DNA of 11,892 nucleotides from Flavobacteriaceae bacterium UBA3440 (lineage in GTDB: Bacteria > Bacteroidota > Bacteroidia > Flavobacteriales > Flavobacteriaceae). The notes under the pieces are model-generated. The model worked only from the letters and a program-made list of their open reading frames with translations, was not told where the DNA came from and ran no database searches. The translations under genes and the position numbers were made by a program. Below, piece by piece: positions 5,820 to 11,862 of this stretch (positions within the stretch are counted from its first letter, which is position 1; each line of letters opens with the position of its first letter). The stretch is taken from NCBI GenBank assembly GCA_002378585.1, contig DFSJ01000024.1:1-11892 (forward strand), in the 5' to 3' direction.

Positions 5820-6824
5820 ATGAAAGATTTTTTCAAATCTAAAATTTGGCTTTCAGTAGTCTTGCTCAATACATTGATATTCATGGGTATGTTGGGCTAC
5901 AGATACATTTCAGATTTCAAGTGGCTGGATGCTTTATACATGTCCGTGATTACGGTGACCACTGTGGGGTATGGAGAAATCACCCCTCTGGGCCCCGCGG
6001 GGAGAATTTTCACTATGTTCCTGCTGCTGGCTAGTTTGTTCATCATCGGTTTTTCGCTCCGCGCTATCACGGAAGAACTGTTGGCCAACAATACGCTTTT
6101 GCAACTCAGAAAAAAGAAACTAACCAAAATAATTAGGCGGATGGAGAAACAGGTAATTATTTGCGGATATGGAAGAAATGGGGCGCAAGTAGCGGCCAAA
6201 CTTCAGTCATTTCATATGCCGTTTGTGGTAATTGACAAGAATGAGTCAGTAGCACAACGCATAGGGAAAGACATTGTTTTTATTCAGGGGGATGCCAATG
6301 ATGACGACGTATTACTCACGGCTGGAATAGAGCGTGCAGGATACTTAATCGCTGCATTGCCCGATGATGCATCCAACTTGTATTTGGTGCTTTCTGCACG
6401 TCAATTGAACCCTAAATTGGTTATTATCAGCCGAGCGTCGGATCCCTCAGCTTGTAAAAAACTAACCTTGGCTGGAGCGGATCAAGTAGTACTTCCTGAG
6501 CGCATAGGGGGGGATCACATGGCTTCGCTGGTGGCTGATCCGGATCTGATTACTTTTATGGATCGTTTGGGAATGGGTGGTAAAGAGAAAACTAACTTGG
6601 TGGAAATTTCCCTGGACACGATGATCGATGAACGGGGTGCATCCACCCTAAGGGACTTAAATCTGCGTCATAAAACCGGTTGTACTGTTATTGGTTACAT
6701 CTCTGAATCGGGCCAATACATCATCAATCCAGAAGCGGACCAGTTGTTGGATCCCAAAGGAAAGATCATTGTTTTGGGGCGTTCGGAACAGATAGATGCC
6801 TTGCATCAAGTGTTCAGTTTTTAG
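5820..6824 (+). CDS. Two-TM potassium channel with RCK (TrkA-type) domain
   Basis: The 334-aa protein has the MthK-like layout. An N-terminal TM helix (about 9-28) leads to a pore helix and the K+ selectivity filter TTVGYG (47-52). A second TM helix (about 62-80) and a basic linker follow. A Rossmann RCK-N domain begins at VIICGYGRNG (112-121), with an acidic residue after the next strand (VVIDKN) for NAD(H) or nucleotide binding. The last ~90 residues, including ISLDTMIDERGASTLRDLNL and IIVLGRSEQI, fit an RCK-C/TrkA-C ligand-binding domain. It should be a tetrameric inner-membrane K+ channel gated by a cytoplasmic ligand. It is complete, starts 3 nt after the PspC-like gene and ends the cluster. 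Confidence 0.94.
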   Translation: MKDFFKSKIWLSVVLLNTLIFMGMLGYRYISDFKWLDALYMSVITVTTVGYGEITPLGPAGRIFTMFLLLASLFIIGFSLRAITEELLANNTLLQLRKKKLTKIIRRMEKQVIICGYGRNGAQVAAKLQSFHMPFVVIDKNESVAQRIGKDIVFIQGDANDDDVLLTAGIERAGYLIAALPDDASNLYLVLSARQLNPKLVIISRASDPSACKKLTLAGADQVVLPERIGGDHMASLVADPDLITFMDRLGMGGKEKTNLVEISLDTMIDERGASTLRDLNLRHKTGCTVIGYISESGQYIINPEADQLLDPKGKIIVLGRSEQIDALHQVFSF

Positions 6825-6919
6825 TCGGCTGACAATTTCTGCCTTTCTGCGCGATAATTTGATTGCTCGGATTTTTTTTTGGATATTGCTCGTTCAAAAC
6901 GAAACTAATCCAAAACTCC

Positions 6920-8500
6920 ATGAACAAATTTAGATTGCTGGCTTTTTTGCTTTTTGCACTTCCACTAACCACTTGGGCGCAAGAAGTTGAAAAAGGCCTA
7001 GATGAACGCGTGAATGATGCATTTATGCCTATAGCTACTTGGTGGGAATCATTAGTACTAACCACTGTTCCTGTCGGCCCAATGAATGTTCCTTTTGTTC
7101 TGTTGCTCTTAATCGGGGGCGCCACATTCTTTACTATTTACTTTAAGTTTCCCAGTGTTTCTCAGTTTGGACTCGCCTTGCGCACAGTGAGAGGCAAATA
7201 CGATGCAGTGGATCACGATCCCAAAAACTCTACACCTGAGGACAAAGACGGAGAAGTAAGTCATTTTCAGGCCTTGGCCACCGCAGTTTCAGGTACGGTG
7301 GGCTTAGGGAATATCGCTGGCGTTGCAGTAGCTATTGCCATGGGTGGTCCAGGAGCTACTTTTTGGATGATTGTCTGCGGCTTAATCGGGATGTCTTCAA
7401 AATTTGTTGAGTGCACATTAGGTGTGAAATACAGAGATGTAGATCAAAACGGAGTGGTGTATGGAGGACCTATGTACTATTTATCCCGCGGTCTGAATGA
7501 ACTAGGCTGGAAACAGATCGGTAAGTTTCTAGGTGTGTTGTTTGCTGTGCTTTGTGTAGGTGCCTCTTTTGGTGGTGGCAATGCCTTCCAGTCAAATCAA
7601 GCTACTGTTCAAATAATTTCTATGTTTAACCTCGAAGGTGGTTCCATAGGGGTGATCATTGGGTTGATATTGGCCGTATTGGTGGGTATTGTGATCATCG
7701 GCGGTATCAAGCAAATCGCTAAGGTTACGGAGAAAATTGTTCCGTTTATGGCGGGGCTATATATTTTGGCTTCACTGGTCATCATTTTTGCCAACATCCA
7801 ATATGTGGGCCCAGCTTTTACCATGATTTTTGAGGGGGCCTTTACCCCACAAGCTGGTTTAGGCGGGATTGTAGGAGTGATTATTGTCGGATTTCAACGT
7901 GCCGCATTTTCAAATGAAGCGGGTGCAGGTTCAGCAGCGATTGCACATTCTGCTGTGAAAACCAAGTACGCAGCTAGTGAGGGAGTAGTAGCCCTTTTAG
8001 AACCCTTCATTGATACAGTAGTCATTTGTACGATGACTGCTTTGGTGATTATTTTCTTCAATATGGATGTCAATGCCTTTGATTACGGTAATGCCGTAGG
8101 CAGCACAGTTCAGTTAAATGCTACCGGAAACTATATAGGTGGTGTGGATCTGACATCTATGGCCTACGACTCTGTTATTCCTGGATTTAGGTATGTGCTT
8201 ACCTTTGCGATAGTTTTGTTTGCCTTCTCAACCATGATATCCTGGTCTTACTATGGACTTCAAGCTTGGAAATATTTATTTGGACGCGGTAGAGTAGCCG
8301 ATGTGGTATACAAAGTGTTGTTCCTAACATTTATTGTCATTGGTGCAGGCGCCACACTCGACGCAGTGATCAAGTTTTCAGATGCGATGATACTAGCTTT
8401 AGTGTTTCCGAATATGATTGGCCTTCTTTTGCTTTTCCCCAAAGTTCAAAAAGAATTAAAAAGATATGTCAGTGCTATCAAAGAGGCGCAATTGAGTTAA
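6920..8500 (+). CDS. AGCS-family sodium:amino acid (alanine/glycine) symporter
   Basis: This is a multi-spanning inner-membrane transporter that takes up alanine or glycine with Na+ (family: amino acid/cation symporters, AGCS). The family signature is clear: GEVSHFQALATAVSGTVGLGNIAG (in part), GGPGATFWM, SKFVECTLGVKYR, GGPMYYLSRGL, QRAAFSNEAGAGSAAIAHSA and the conserved C-terminal helices. From the ATG at 6920 it has 526 aa. Residues 1-20 look like a signal peptide ending in TWAQ. A TTG at 6863 would extend it by 19 residues, but that extension is less natural. The ATG has no Shine-Dalgarno. The 95 nt between the channel gene and this one hold a T-rich tract but no convincing terminator or riboswitch. 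Exact substrate is inferred from family only. Confidence 0.94.
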   Translation: MNKFRLLAFLLFALPLTTWAQEVEKGLDERVNDAFMPIATWWESLVLTTVPVGPMNVPFVLLLLIGGATFFTIYFKFPSVSQFGLALRTVRGKYDAVDHDPKNSTPEDKDGEVSHFQALATAVSGTVGLGNIAGVAVAIAMGGPGATFWMIVCGLIGMSSKFVECTLGVKYRDVDQNGVVYGGPMYYLSRGLNELGWKQIGKFLGVLFAVLCVGASFGGGNAFQSNQATVQIISMFNLEGGSIGVIIGLILAVLVGIVIIGGIKQIAKVTEKIVPFMAGLYILASLVIIFANIQYVGPAFTMIFEGAFTPQAGLGGIVGVIIVGFQRAAFSNEAGAGSAAIAHSAVKTKYAASEGVVALLEPFIDTVVICTMTALVIIFFNMDVNAFDYGNAVGSTVQLNATGNYIGGVDLTSMAYDSVIPGFRYVLTFAIVLFAFSTMISWSYYGLQAWKYLFGRGRVADVVYKVLFLTFIVIGAGATLDAVIKFSDAMILALVFPNMIGLLLLFPKVQKELKRYVSAIKEAQLS

Positions 8501-8518
8501 TTTTAAAAAAACATACCC

Positions 8519-8956
8519 ATGAAACCCCTTTTGGCTTGGTCTTTACATCAGCAAAAAGGGGTTTTTCTTTTGTTATTTTTCGGTTTAACGGTTGAGTTCT
8601 TTAGTTTACTTGATTTCATGCCTGAGTACCCCATAGCACCCGCGATACCTCCATGGACAGTTGAGGTGCCCACCAACTTATCCGTTGAACGTGATGCTCG
8701 AGAATTTCGTCTGCAAAAAGAGGTCCATGTACCCATAAAAGCCAATAAAGTCGTTGTTAAAAAGGACTTGAATTTGGCCAAGGCAGAAGATTTACTGCCG
8801 GTACACGGTATTGGTCCGGTATTGTCTCAACGTATCATTAATTATAGAGAGGCGCTCGGAGGGTACAAGAAGGAAAGCCAGTTATACAAAGTGTATGGGT
8901 TGGACAGTGTCGTTGTACTCAGACTTTTTGATTATTTTTACTTGACTAACCAATAA
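8519..8956 (+). CDS. Membrane-anchored helix-hairpin-helix (ComEA-like) protein
   Basis: The protein has 145 aa: a short N-terminus, one TM helix (about 14-32), a Pro-rich linker (35-55), a charged stretch, and one tandem helix-hairpin-helix unit (about 83-141) with DLNLAKAEDLLPVHGIGP and a second element around LYKVYGLDS. This architecture resembles ComEA and the Bacteroidota HhH proteins, which bind DNA non-specifically or serve uncharacterised roles. The Bacteroidota relatives I know are often longer, with several HhH units; this one has a single pair. The start ATG is 18 nt after the symporter stop. Codons 2-16 form the terminator-like hairpin at 8522-8566. No clear promoter is visible, so expression may rely on read-through. 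A role in DNA uptake is not shown here. Confidence 0.8.
   Translation: MKPLLAWSLHQQKGVFLLLFFGLTVEFFSLLDFMPEYPIAPAIPPWTVEVPTNLSVERDAREFRLQKEVHVPIKANKVVVKKDLNLAKAEDLLPVHGIGPVLSQRIINYREALGGYKKESQLYKVYGLDSVVVLRLFDYFYLTNQ
8522..8566 (+). terminator. Terminator-like hairpin inside the start of the HhH gene
   Basis: Arms AAACCCCTTTT (8522-8532) and AAAAGGGGTTT (8554-8564) are perfectly complementary (11 bp) around a 21-nt loop, and T-rich sequence (TTTTTCTTTT) follows the G run. It looks like the rho-independent terminator of the symporter gene, yet it starts one base after the A-T of the next gene's start codon. The loop is longer than in typical terminators. A partial-termination or start-codon-occluding role is possible. 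Confidence 0.65.
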
Positions 8957-8970
8957 AGGATGTATTTTTG
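8942..8970 (+). promoter_or_regulatory. Promoter of the acyl-CoA dehydrogenase gene
   Basis: TTG (8942-8944), 18 nt, then TATTTTTG (8963-8970) matches the Bacteroidota promoter pattern. It overlaps the last codons of the HhH gene. Initiation near 8974-8977 gives a 5' UTR of about 40 nt, which supports the ATG at 9016 as the start. Confidence 0.7.
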
Positions 8971-9015
8971 TTTCATCTTTTTTGCTTAAGGATAAACAAA
9001 ATACAGATCACATAT

Positions 9016-10173
9016 ATGAGTCTACCACAACCCATTGGATTTCACTACACAGATACACAAACAATGGTCGCTGAAGCAGCCAAAGATTTTGCCCAGCAAT
9101 TTATCGCTCCTCATGTTCGGATTTGGGATGAAAAACAACATTTGCCATTAGATGTACTTCAAAAGGCAGGTGAACTTGGTTTTATGGGGATTCTAGTTCC
9201 AGAGCAATATGGAGGATCTGGATTGGGGTACCATGAATACATCGCCATTGTTGAAGAAATATCCAAGGTTGATCCTTCAATCGGATTGTCTATTGCGGCG
9301 CACAATTCATTGTGTACCAACCATATATTATCTTTTGGTGATGAAGTACAAAAGCAAAAGTGGATTCCAAAACTAGCTTCTGGTCAATGGATCGGTGCTT
9401 GGGGACTCACGGAACACAATACCGGATCTGACGCTGGTTCCATGAGTACCACGGCTGTTAAACAAGGAGACCATTGGGTGCTTAACGGGACAAAAAATTT
9501 CATCACCCATGGAGCAACGGGACAAGTAGCCGTTGTCATTGCCAGAACTGGAGAAAAAGGCGCTAAAAATAACGCTACTGCATTTGTGGTAGAAAGGGGC
9601 ACGCCGGGCTTTAGCGCTGGTAAGAAGGAAGATAAGTTAGGTATGAGGGCTTCTGAGACGGCGGAAATGGTTTTTGACCAATGTGTTATTCCTGATAGCC
9701 ACCGACTGGGTGCCGTTGGAGAAGGCTTTAAGCAGAGCTTAGCTATTTTGGATGGCGGTAGAATCTCCATTGCCGCACTTTCTTTAGGTATTGGTTTGGG
9801 AGCTTTTGAGGCAGCTTTAAAATATGCTGGTGAACGCCACCAATTTGGTCAACCTATCAGTTCTTTCCAAGGTATTTCATTTAAGTTAGCTGATATGGCT
9901 ACAGAAATTGAGGCGGCTAGTTTGATGACTCACAAGGCAGCTGCGCTAAAAAATGCCAAACAACCCATGACGCAAATAGGGGCCATGTGCAAGCTATACG
10001 CTTCAGAGATGTGTGTACGCGTGGCTACTGAGGCGATTCAGATATTTGGAGGTTATGGATATACCAAGGATTTTCCTGTAGAGAAATATTATAGAGACGC
10101 AAAACTCTGTACTATAGGTGAGGGGACCTCTGAAATTCAGAAGTTGGTGATTTCCAGAAATATTTTGAAATAG
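9016..10173 (+). CDS. Acyl-CoA dehydrogenase, short/medium-chain type
   Basis: This FAD enzyme oxidises acyl-CoA to trans-2-enoyl-CoA in beta-oxidation or branched amino acid breakdown and passes electrons to ETF. From the ATG at 9016 it has 385 aa, normal for the soluble family. Motifs include WGLTEHNTGSDAG (FAD/substrate region; the usual LTEP reads LTEH), RASETAEMVFD, GRISIAALSLGIG, RHQFGQPISSFQ, IQIFGGYGYTKDFPVEKYYRDAK and the C-terminal GEGTSEIQ. The Glu369 in GEGTSEIQ is at the catalytic-base position of butyryl-type enzymes. A TTG at 8968 would add 16 residues but lies within the promoter, so I reject it. The gene has its own promoter and no beta-oxidation partner nearby. Chain length cannot be told. 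Confidence 0.95.
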   Translation: MSLPQPIGFHYTDTQTMVAEAAKDFAQQFIAPHVRIWDEKQHLPLDVLQKAGELGFMGILVPEQYGGSGLGYHEYIAIVEEISKVDPSIGLSIAAHNSLCTNHILSFGDEVQKQKWIPKLASGQWIGAWGLTEHNTGSDAGSMSTTAVKQGDHWVLNGTKNFITHGATGQVAVVIARTGEKGAKNNATAFVVERGTPGFSAGKKEDKLGMRASETAEMVFDQCVIPDSHRLGAVGEGFKQSLAILDGGRISIAALSLGIGLGAFEAALKYAGERHQFGQPISSFQGISFKLADMATEIEAASLMTHKAAALKNAKQPMTQIGAMCKLYASEMCVRVATEAIQIFGGYGYTKDFPVEKYYRDAKLCTIGEGTSEIQKLVISRNILK

Positions 10174-10178
10174 TAGGA

Positions 10179-10206
10179 TTGAATATCCAAGAAACGTTTA
10201 TATTTG
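10179..10206 (+). promoter_or_regulatory. Promoter of rpsU
   Basis: TTG (10179-10181), 17 nt, then TATATTTG (10199-10206) fits the Bacteroidota consensus. Initiation near 10210-10213 would give a short 5' UTR of about 30 nt containing the Shine-Dalgarno. Confidence 0.75.
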
Positions 10207-10223
10207 CAATCCTAAAACTATAA

Positions 10224-10234
10224 AGAAAGGAGGT
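10224..10234 (+). promoter_or_regulatory. Extended Shine-Dalgarno of rpsU
   Basis: AGAAAGGAGGT is complementary over 11 nt to the usual Bacteroidota 16S 3' tail (ACCUCCUUUCU) and ends 7 nt before the ATG at 10242, an ideal spacing. None of the other genes in this window has such a site at a workable distance. In Bacteroidota ribosomes the anti-Shine-Dalgarno is known to be sequestered by bS21, bS18 and bS6, so a strong site on the bS21 gene fits autoregulation. Confidence 0.88.
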
Positions 10235-10241
10235 TCGTCTT

Positions 10242-10436
10242 ATGTTAATTATACCCATCAAAGAAGGAGAGAATATCGATAGAGCGCTTAAACGTTTCAA
10301 GAGAAAGTTTGACAAAACTGGCACAATGCGCCAATTGAGAGATCGTCAGCAGTTTACAAAACCTTCAGTAACTAAAAGAAAGCAAGTTCAGAAGGCTGCA
10401 TACATCCAGAACTTAAGAGATCAAGCAGATCTATAG
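10242..10436 (+). CDS. rpsU: 30S ribosomal protein bS21
   Basis: bS21 is a small basic protein of the 30S platform near the 16S rRNA 3' end. The 64-aa sequence starts MLIIPIKEGENIDRALKRFK and continues with KRKFDKTGTMRQLRDRQQF, the family pattern (I.V..GE.ID.ALKRFKRK). A basic tail rich in Lys, Arg and Gln follows. The length is typical of Bacteroidota. It has its own promoter, a strong Shine-Dalgarno and a strong terminator, so it is probably monocistronic. Known work on Flavobacterium ribosomes shows bS21 helps hide the anti-Shine-Dalgarno, so loss of bS21 could raise translation of this mRNA. That the same loop works in this organism is an inference. Confidence 0.96.
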   Translation: MLIIPIKEGENIDRALKRFKRKFDKTGTMRQLRDRQQFTKPSVTKRKQVQKAAYIQNLRDQADL

Positions 10437-10467
10437 TCTCCTTAACCACATTTGATGTGATTGACAT

Positions 10468-10492
10468 AAAGTCCCGGCCTCGGGACTTTTTT
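10468..10492 (+). terminator. Intrinsic terminator after rpsU
   Basis: Stem AAAGTCCCG (10468-10476) with CGGGACTTT (10481-10489) forms 9 bp around a GCCT loop. The T run continues to 10492. This is a strong rho-independent terminator ending the rpsU transcript. Confidence 0.92.
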
Positions 10493-10518
10493 GTTTTTAC
10501 TGGTTTTCACTATCTTTC
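10491..10518 (+). promoter_or_regulatory. Probable promoter of the Xer-type recombinase gene
   Basis: TTG (10491-10493), inside the T tract of the rpsU terminator, is followed after 17 nt by TATCTTTC (10511-10518), one mismatch (final base) from TAnnTTTG. It is only 3 nt upstream of the ATG at 10522, so the transcript would be leaderless or nearly so. Confidence 0.5.
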
Positions 10519-10521
10519 AGT

Positions 10522-11421
10522 ATGTCCCTAAACGCATTCAAAGATTATCTTTTGATGGAGCGAATGGCTTCTGCTCATACCCTTAAGGCCTACTTGAGGG
10601 ATTTGACTTCGTTTGCCGAGTTTTTACAAGAACAGTATCAGGTATCTGTTGATTCAGCCCAATACATTCATGTTAGGGCCTGGATGGTTTTTTTGATGGA
10701 TCACGGCAATAAACACCAAACCATTAATCGCAAGATATCCTCTCTGAAGGCATATTATCAATTTTTATTGAAGACAGGATGGTTGACATTAAGTCCTTTA
10801 GAGGTCCATCAATCACTTAAGTCAAGACCAAAATTATCCTTGCCGTTTTCGATTAATGAAATGAATGCGCTTTTTGATCAATGGGGTAGTCAGATCACTC
10901 AGCTCGATTTTGATGAATCCCGGAATCGATTAGTGTTGGCCTTGTTATACGGAACGGGCATTCGTCGCGCGGAGTTGACCGGACTTAACTTGATTGATGT
11001 GGATCTTGATCGAGCTCAAATAAAAGTTCTAGGTAAGCGCAATAAAGAGCGTTTGGTCCCATTGATTGAGTCGTTAATCCCTATGTTGAAATACTACTTG
11101 AATCAAAGATCTAAGTTGAGTCTCCATCAGGAAACGCACTCGCTTTTTGTCATGTCAGACGGTCGAAAACTCTCCGATTCATTTGTATATCGATTGGTAA
11201 ATCGCTATCTTAGTGAAGTGACCTCCAAAGAAAAAAGAAGTCCTCATATGTTGCGCCACACGTTTGCCACGCATGTTTTGCAGTCAGGTGCAGACTTAAA
11301 TTCTGTAAAGGAACTATTAGGGCATAGCAGCCTAGCAGCTACACAAGTATATACGCACAACAGTATTGAGGATTTAAAAAAATCATATCGAGGAGCACAT
11401 CCAAGATCTACCAAAAAATAG
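10522..11421 (+). CDS. xerC: Xer-type tyrosine recombinase
   Basis: A tyrosine recombinase of 299 aa, the usual XerC/XerD length, which resolves chromosome dimers at dif with a partner Xer protein and FtsK. The N-terminal SAM-like core-binding domain (about 1-90) has AHTLKAYLRDLTSFAEFL and NRKISSLKAYYQFL. The catalytic domain has all six residues: R148 (TGIRRAEL), K172 (GKRNKERLVPL), H242 and R245 (HMLRHTFATH), H268 (LLGHSS) and Tyr277 (VYTH). Position between rpsU and hpf matches the conserved Bacteroidota locus, and no integrase neighbours or att repeats are visible, so it is a housekeeping Xer and not a mobile-element integrase. XerC versus XerD cannot be settled from one protein. Confidence 0.9.
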   Translation: MSLNAFKDYLLMERMASAHTLKAYLRDLTSFAEFLQEQYQVSVDSAQYIHVRAWMVFLMDHGNKHQTINRKISSLKAYYQFLLKTGWLTLSPLEVHQSLKSRPKLSLPFSINEMNALFDQWGSQITQLDFDESRNRLVLALLYGTGIRRAELTGLNLIDVDLDRAQIKVLGKRNKERLVPLIESLIPMLKYYLNQRSKLSLHQETHSLFVMSDGRKLSDSFVYRLVNRYLSEVTSKEKRSPHMLRHTFATHVLQSGADLNSVKELLGHSSLAATQVYTHNSIEDLKKSYRGAHPRSTKK

Positions 11422-11439
11422 TCCCCACAGAGGGCTGTG

Positions 11440-11447
11440 TATGTTTC
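11440..11447 (+). promoter_or_regulatory. Possible -7 element for hpf
   Basis: TATGTTTC is one mismatch from TAnnTTTG and lies 17 nt before the preferred hpf start (11465). No TTG is present at the -33 distance, so support is weak. A small hairpin, CACAG-AGGG-CTGTG (11426-11439), lies just upstream. Confidence 0.3.
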
Positions 11448-11464
11448 ATTTAAATAGTTCTGTG

Positions 11465-11767
11465 ATGAAAGTAACCATTCAAGATGTCAATTTTAATGCC
11501 GATCAAAGTTTGATTGAATTTGTGCAAAATCGTATCCATAAAATGGAGCATTTTTTTGACCATGTGATCGATGTAGATGTGTTTTTGAAAGTAGAAAATA
11601 CCTCAGATAAAGAGAACAAGATCATGGAATTAAAGGTGCATGTACCCAAGGAAAGCATTGTGGTGACTAAACAGTGTAAAACATTTGAGGAGGCGGCTGA
11701 TACGGCTTGCAGCTCAGCTGAACGAATCTTAAAAGAGCTCAAAGAAAAGCGAAGGAAAATGGCGTAA
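11465..11767 (+). CDS. hpf: Ribosome hibernation-promoting factor, short form (HPF/RaiA family)
   Basis: HPF binds the 30S decoding region in stationary phase and helps inactivate or dimerise ribosomes. The 100-aa protein shows the beta-alpha-beta-beta-beta-alpha pattern of the family: MKVTIQDVNFNADQSLIEFV, RIHKMEHFF, the strands DVDVFLKVEN and MELKVHVPKESI, and a C-terminal helix rich in Lys, Glu and Arg. It lacks the long-form C-terminal dimerisation domain. I start it at 11465 because MKVTIQ is the typical N-terminus; an ATG at 11441 would add eight residues and overlap a possible promoter element. It follows the recombinase gene by 43 nt. Its terminator overlaps the next promoter region. 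Confidence 0.92.
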   Translation: MKVTIQDVNFNADQSLIEFVQNRIHKMEHFFDHVIDVDVFLKVENTSDKENKIMELKVHVPKESIVVTKQCKTFEEAADTACSSAERILKELKEKRRKMA

Positions 11768-11783
11768 ATTTTTTTTAAAATAT

Positions 11784-11813
11784 TTTGAATGCTCAAATAT
11801 TTCCCTACATTTG
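11784..11813 (+). promoter_or_regulatory. Promoter of the tRNA transcript
   Basis: TTTG (11784-11787), 18 nt, then TACATTTG (11806-11813) is an exact match to the Bacteroidota consensus. Initiation near 11817 falls in the 5' arm of the hairpin at 11815-11836. The tRNA starts at 11863. Confidence 0.82.
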
Positions 11814-11814
11814 C

Positions 11815-11844
11815 AGTCCGTTTGAAAAAGCGGACTTTTTTTTG
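11815..11844 (+). terminator. Intrinsic terminator of hpf, overlapped by the tRNA start site
   Basis: Stem AGTCCG (11815-11820) with CGGACT (11831-11836) forms 6 bp around a 10-nt A-rich loop (TTTGAAAAAG) and is followed by a T run (11836-11843). It would terminate transcripts coming from hpf. Transcripts starting at the overlapping promoter would lack part of the 5' arm. Confidence 0.7.
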
Positions 11845-11862
11845 TTAAAAAGAAAAGTAAAT

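Noticed and set aside
6851..6880. Possible terminator after the K+ channel gene
   Set aside because: GCGAT/ATTGC gives only five pairs (one G-U) and is separated by 5 nt from the T run, too weak to call.
6863..6919. TTG-started N-terminal extension of the symporter
   Set aside because: The ATG at 6920 gives a clean signal-like N-terminus; the 19-residue extension looks like translated leader.
6814..7125. Minus-strand open frame of 103 codons at the start of the symporter gene
   Set aside because: It is antisense to conserved AGCS coding sequence and has no family resemblance or promoter.
8968..9015. TTG-started extension of the acyl-CoA dehydrogenase
   Set aside because: It would start inside the -7 promoter element; the ATG at 9016 matches the family N-terminus.
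9384..9770. Minus-strand open frame of 128 codons within the acyl-CoA dehydrogenase gene
   Set aside because: Antisense shadow of a conserved enzyme gene; no motif or start signal.
10522..11421. Recombinase as evidence of a mobile element or integron
   Set aside because: Length, catalytic motifs and neighbours fit a housekeeping Xer protein; no inverted or direct att-like repeats or cargo genes are visible.
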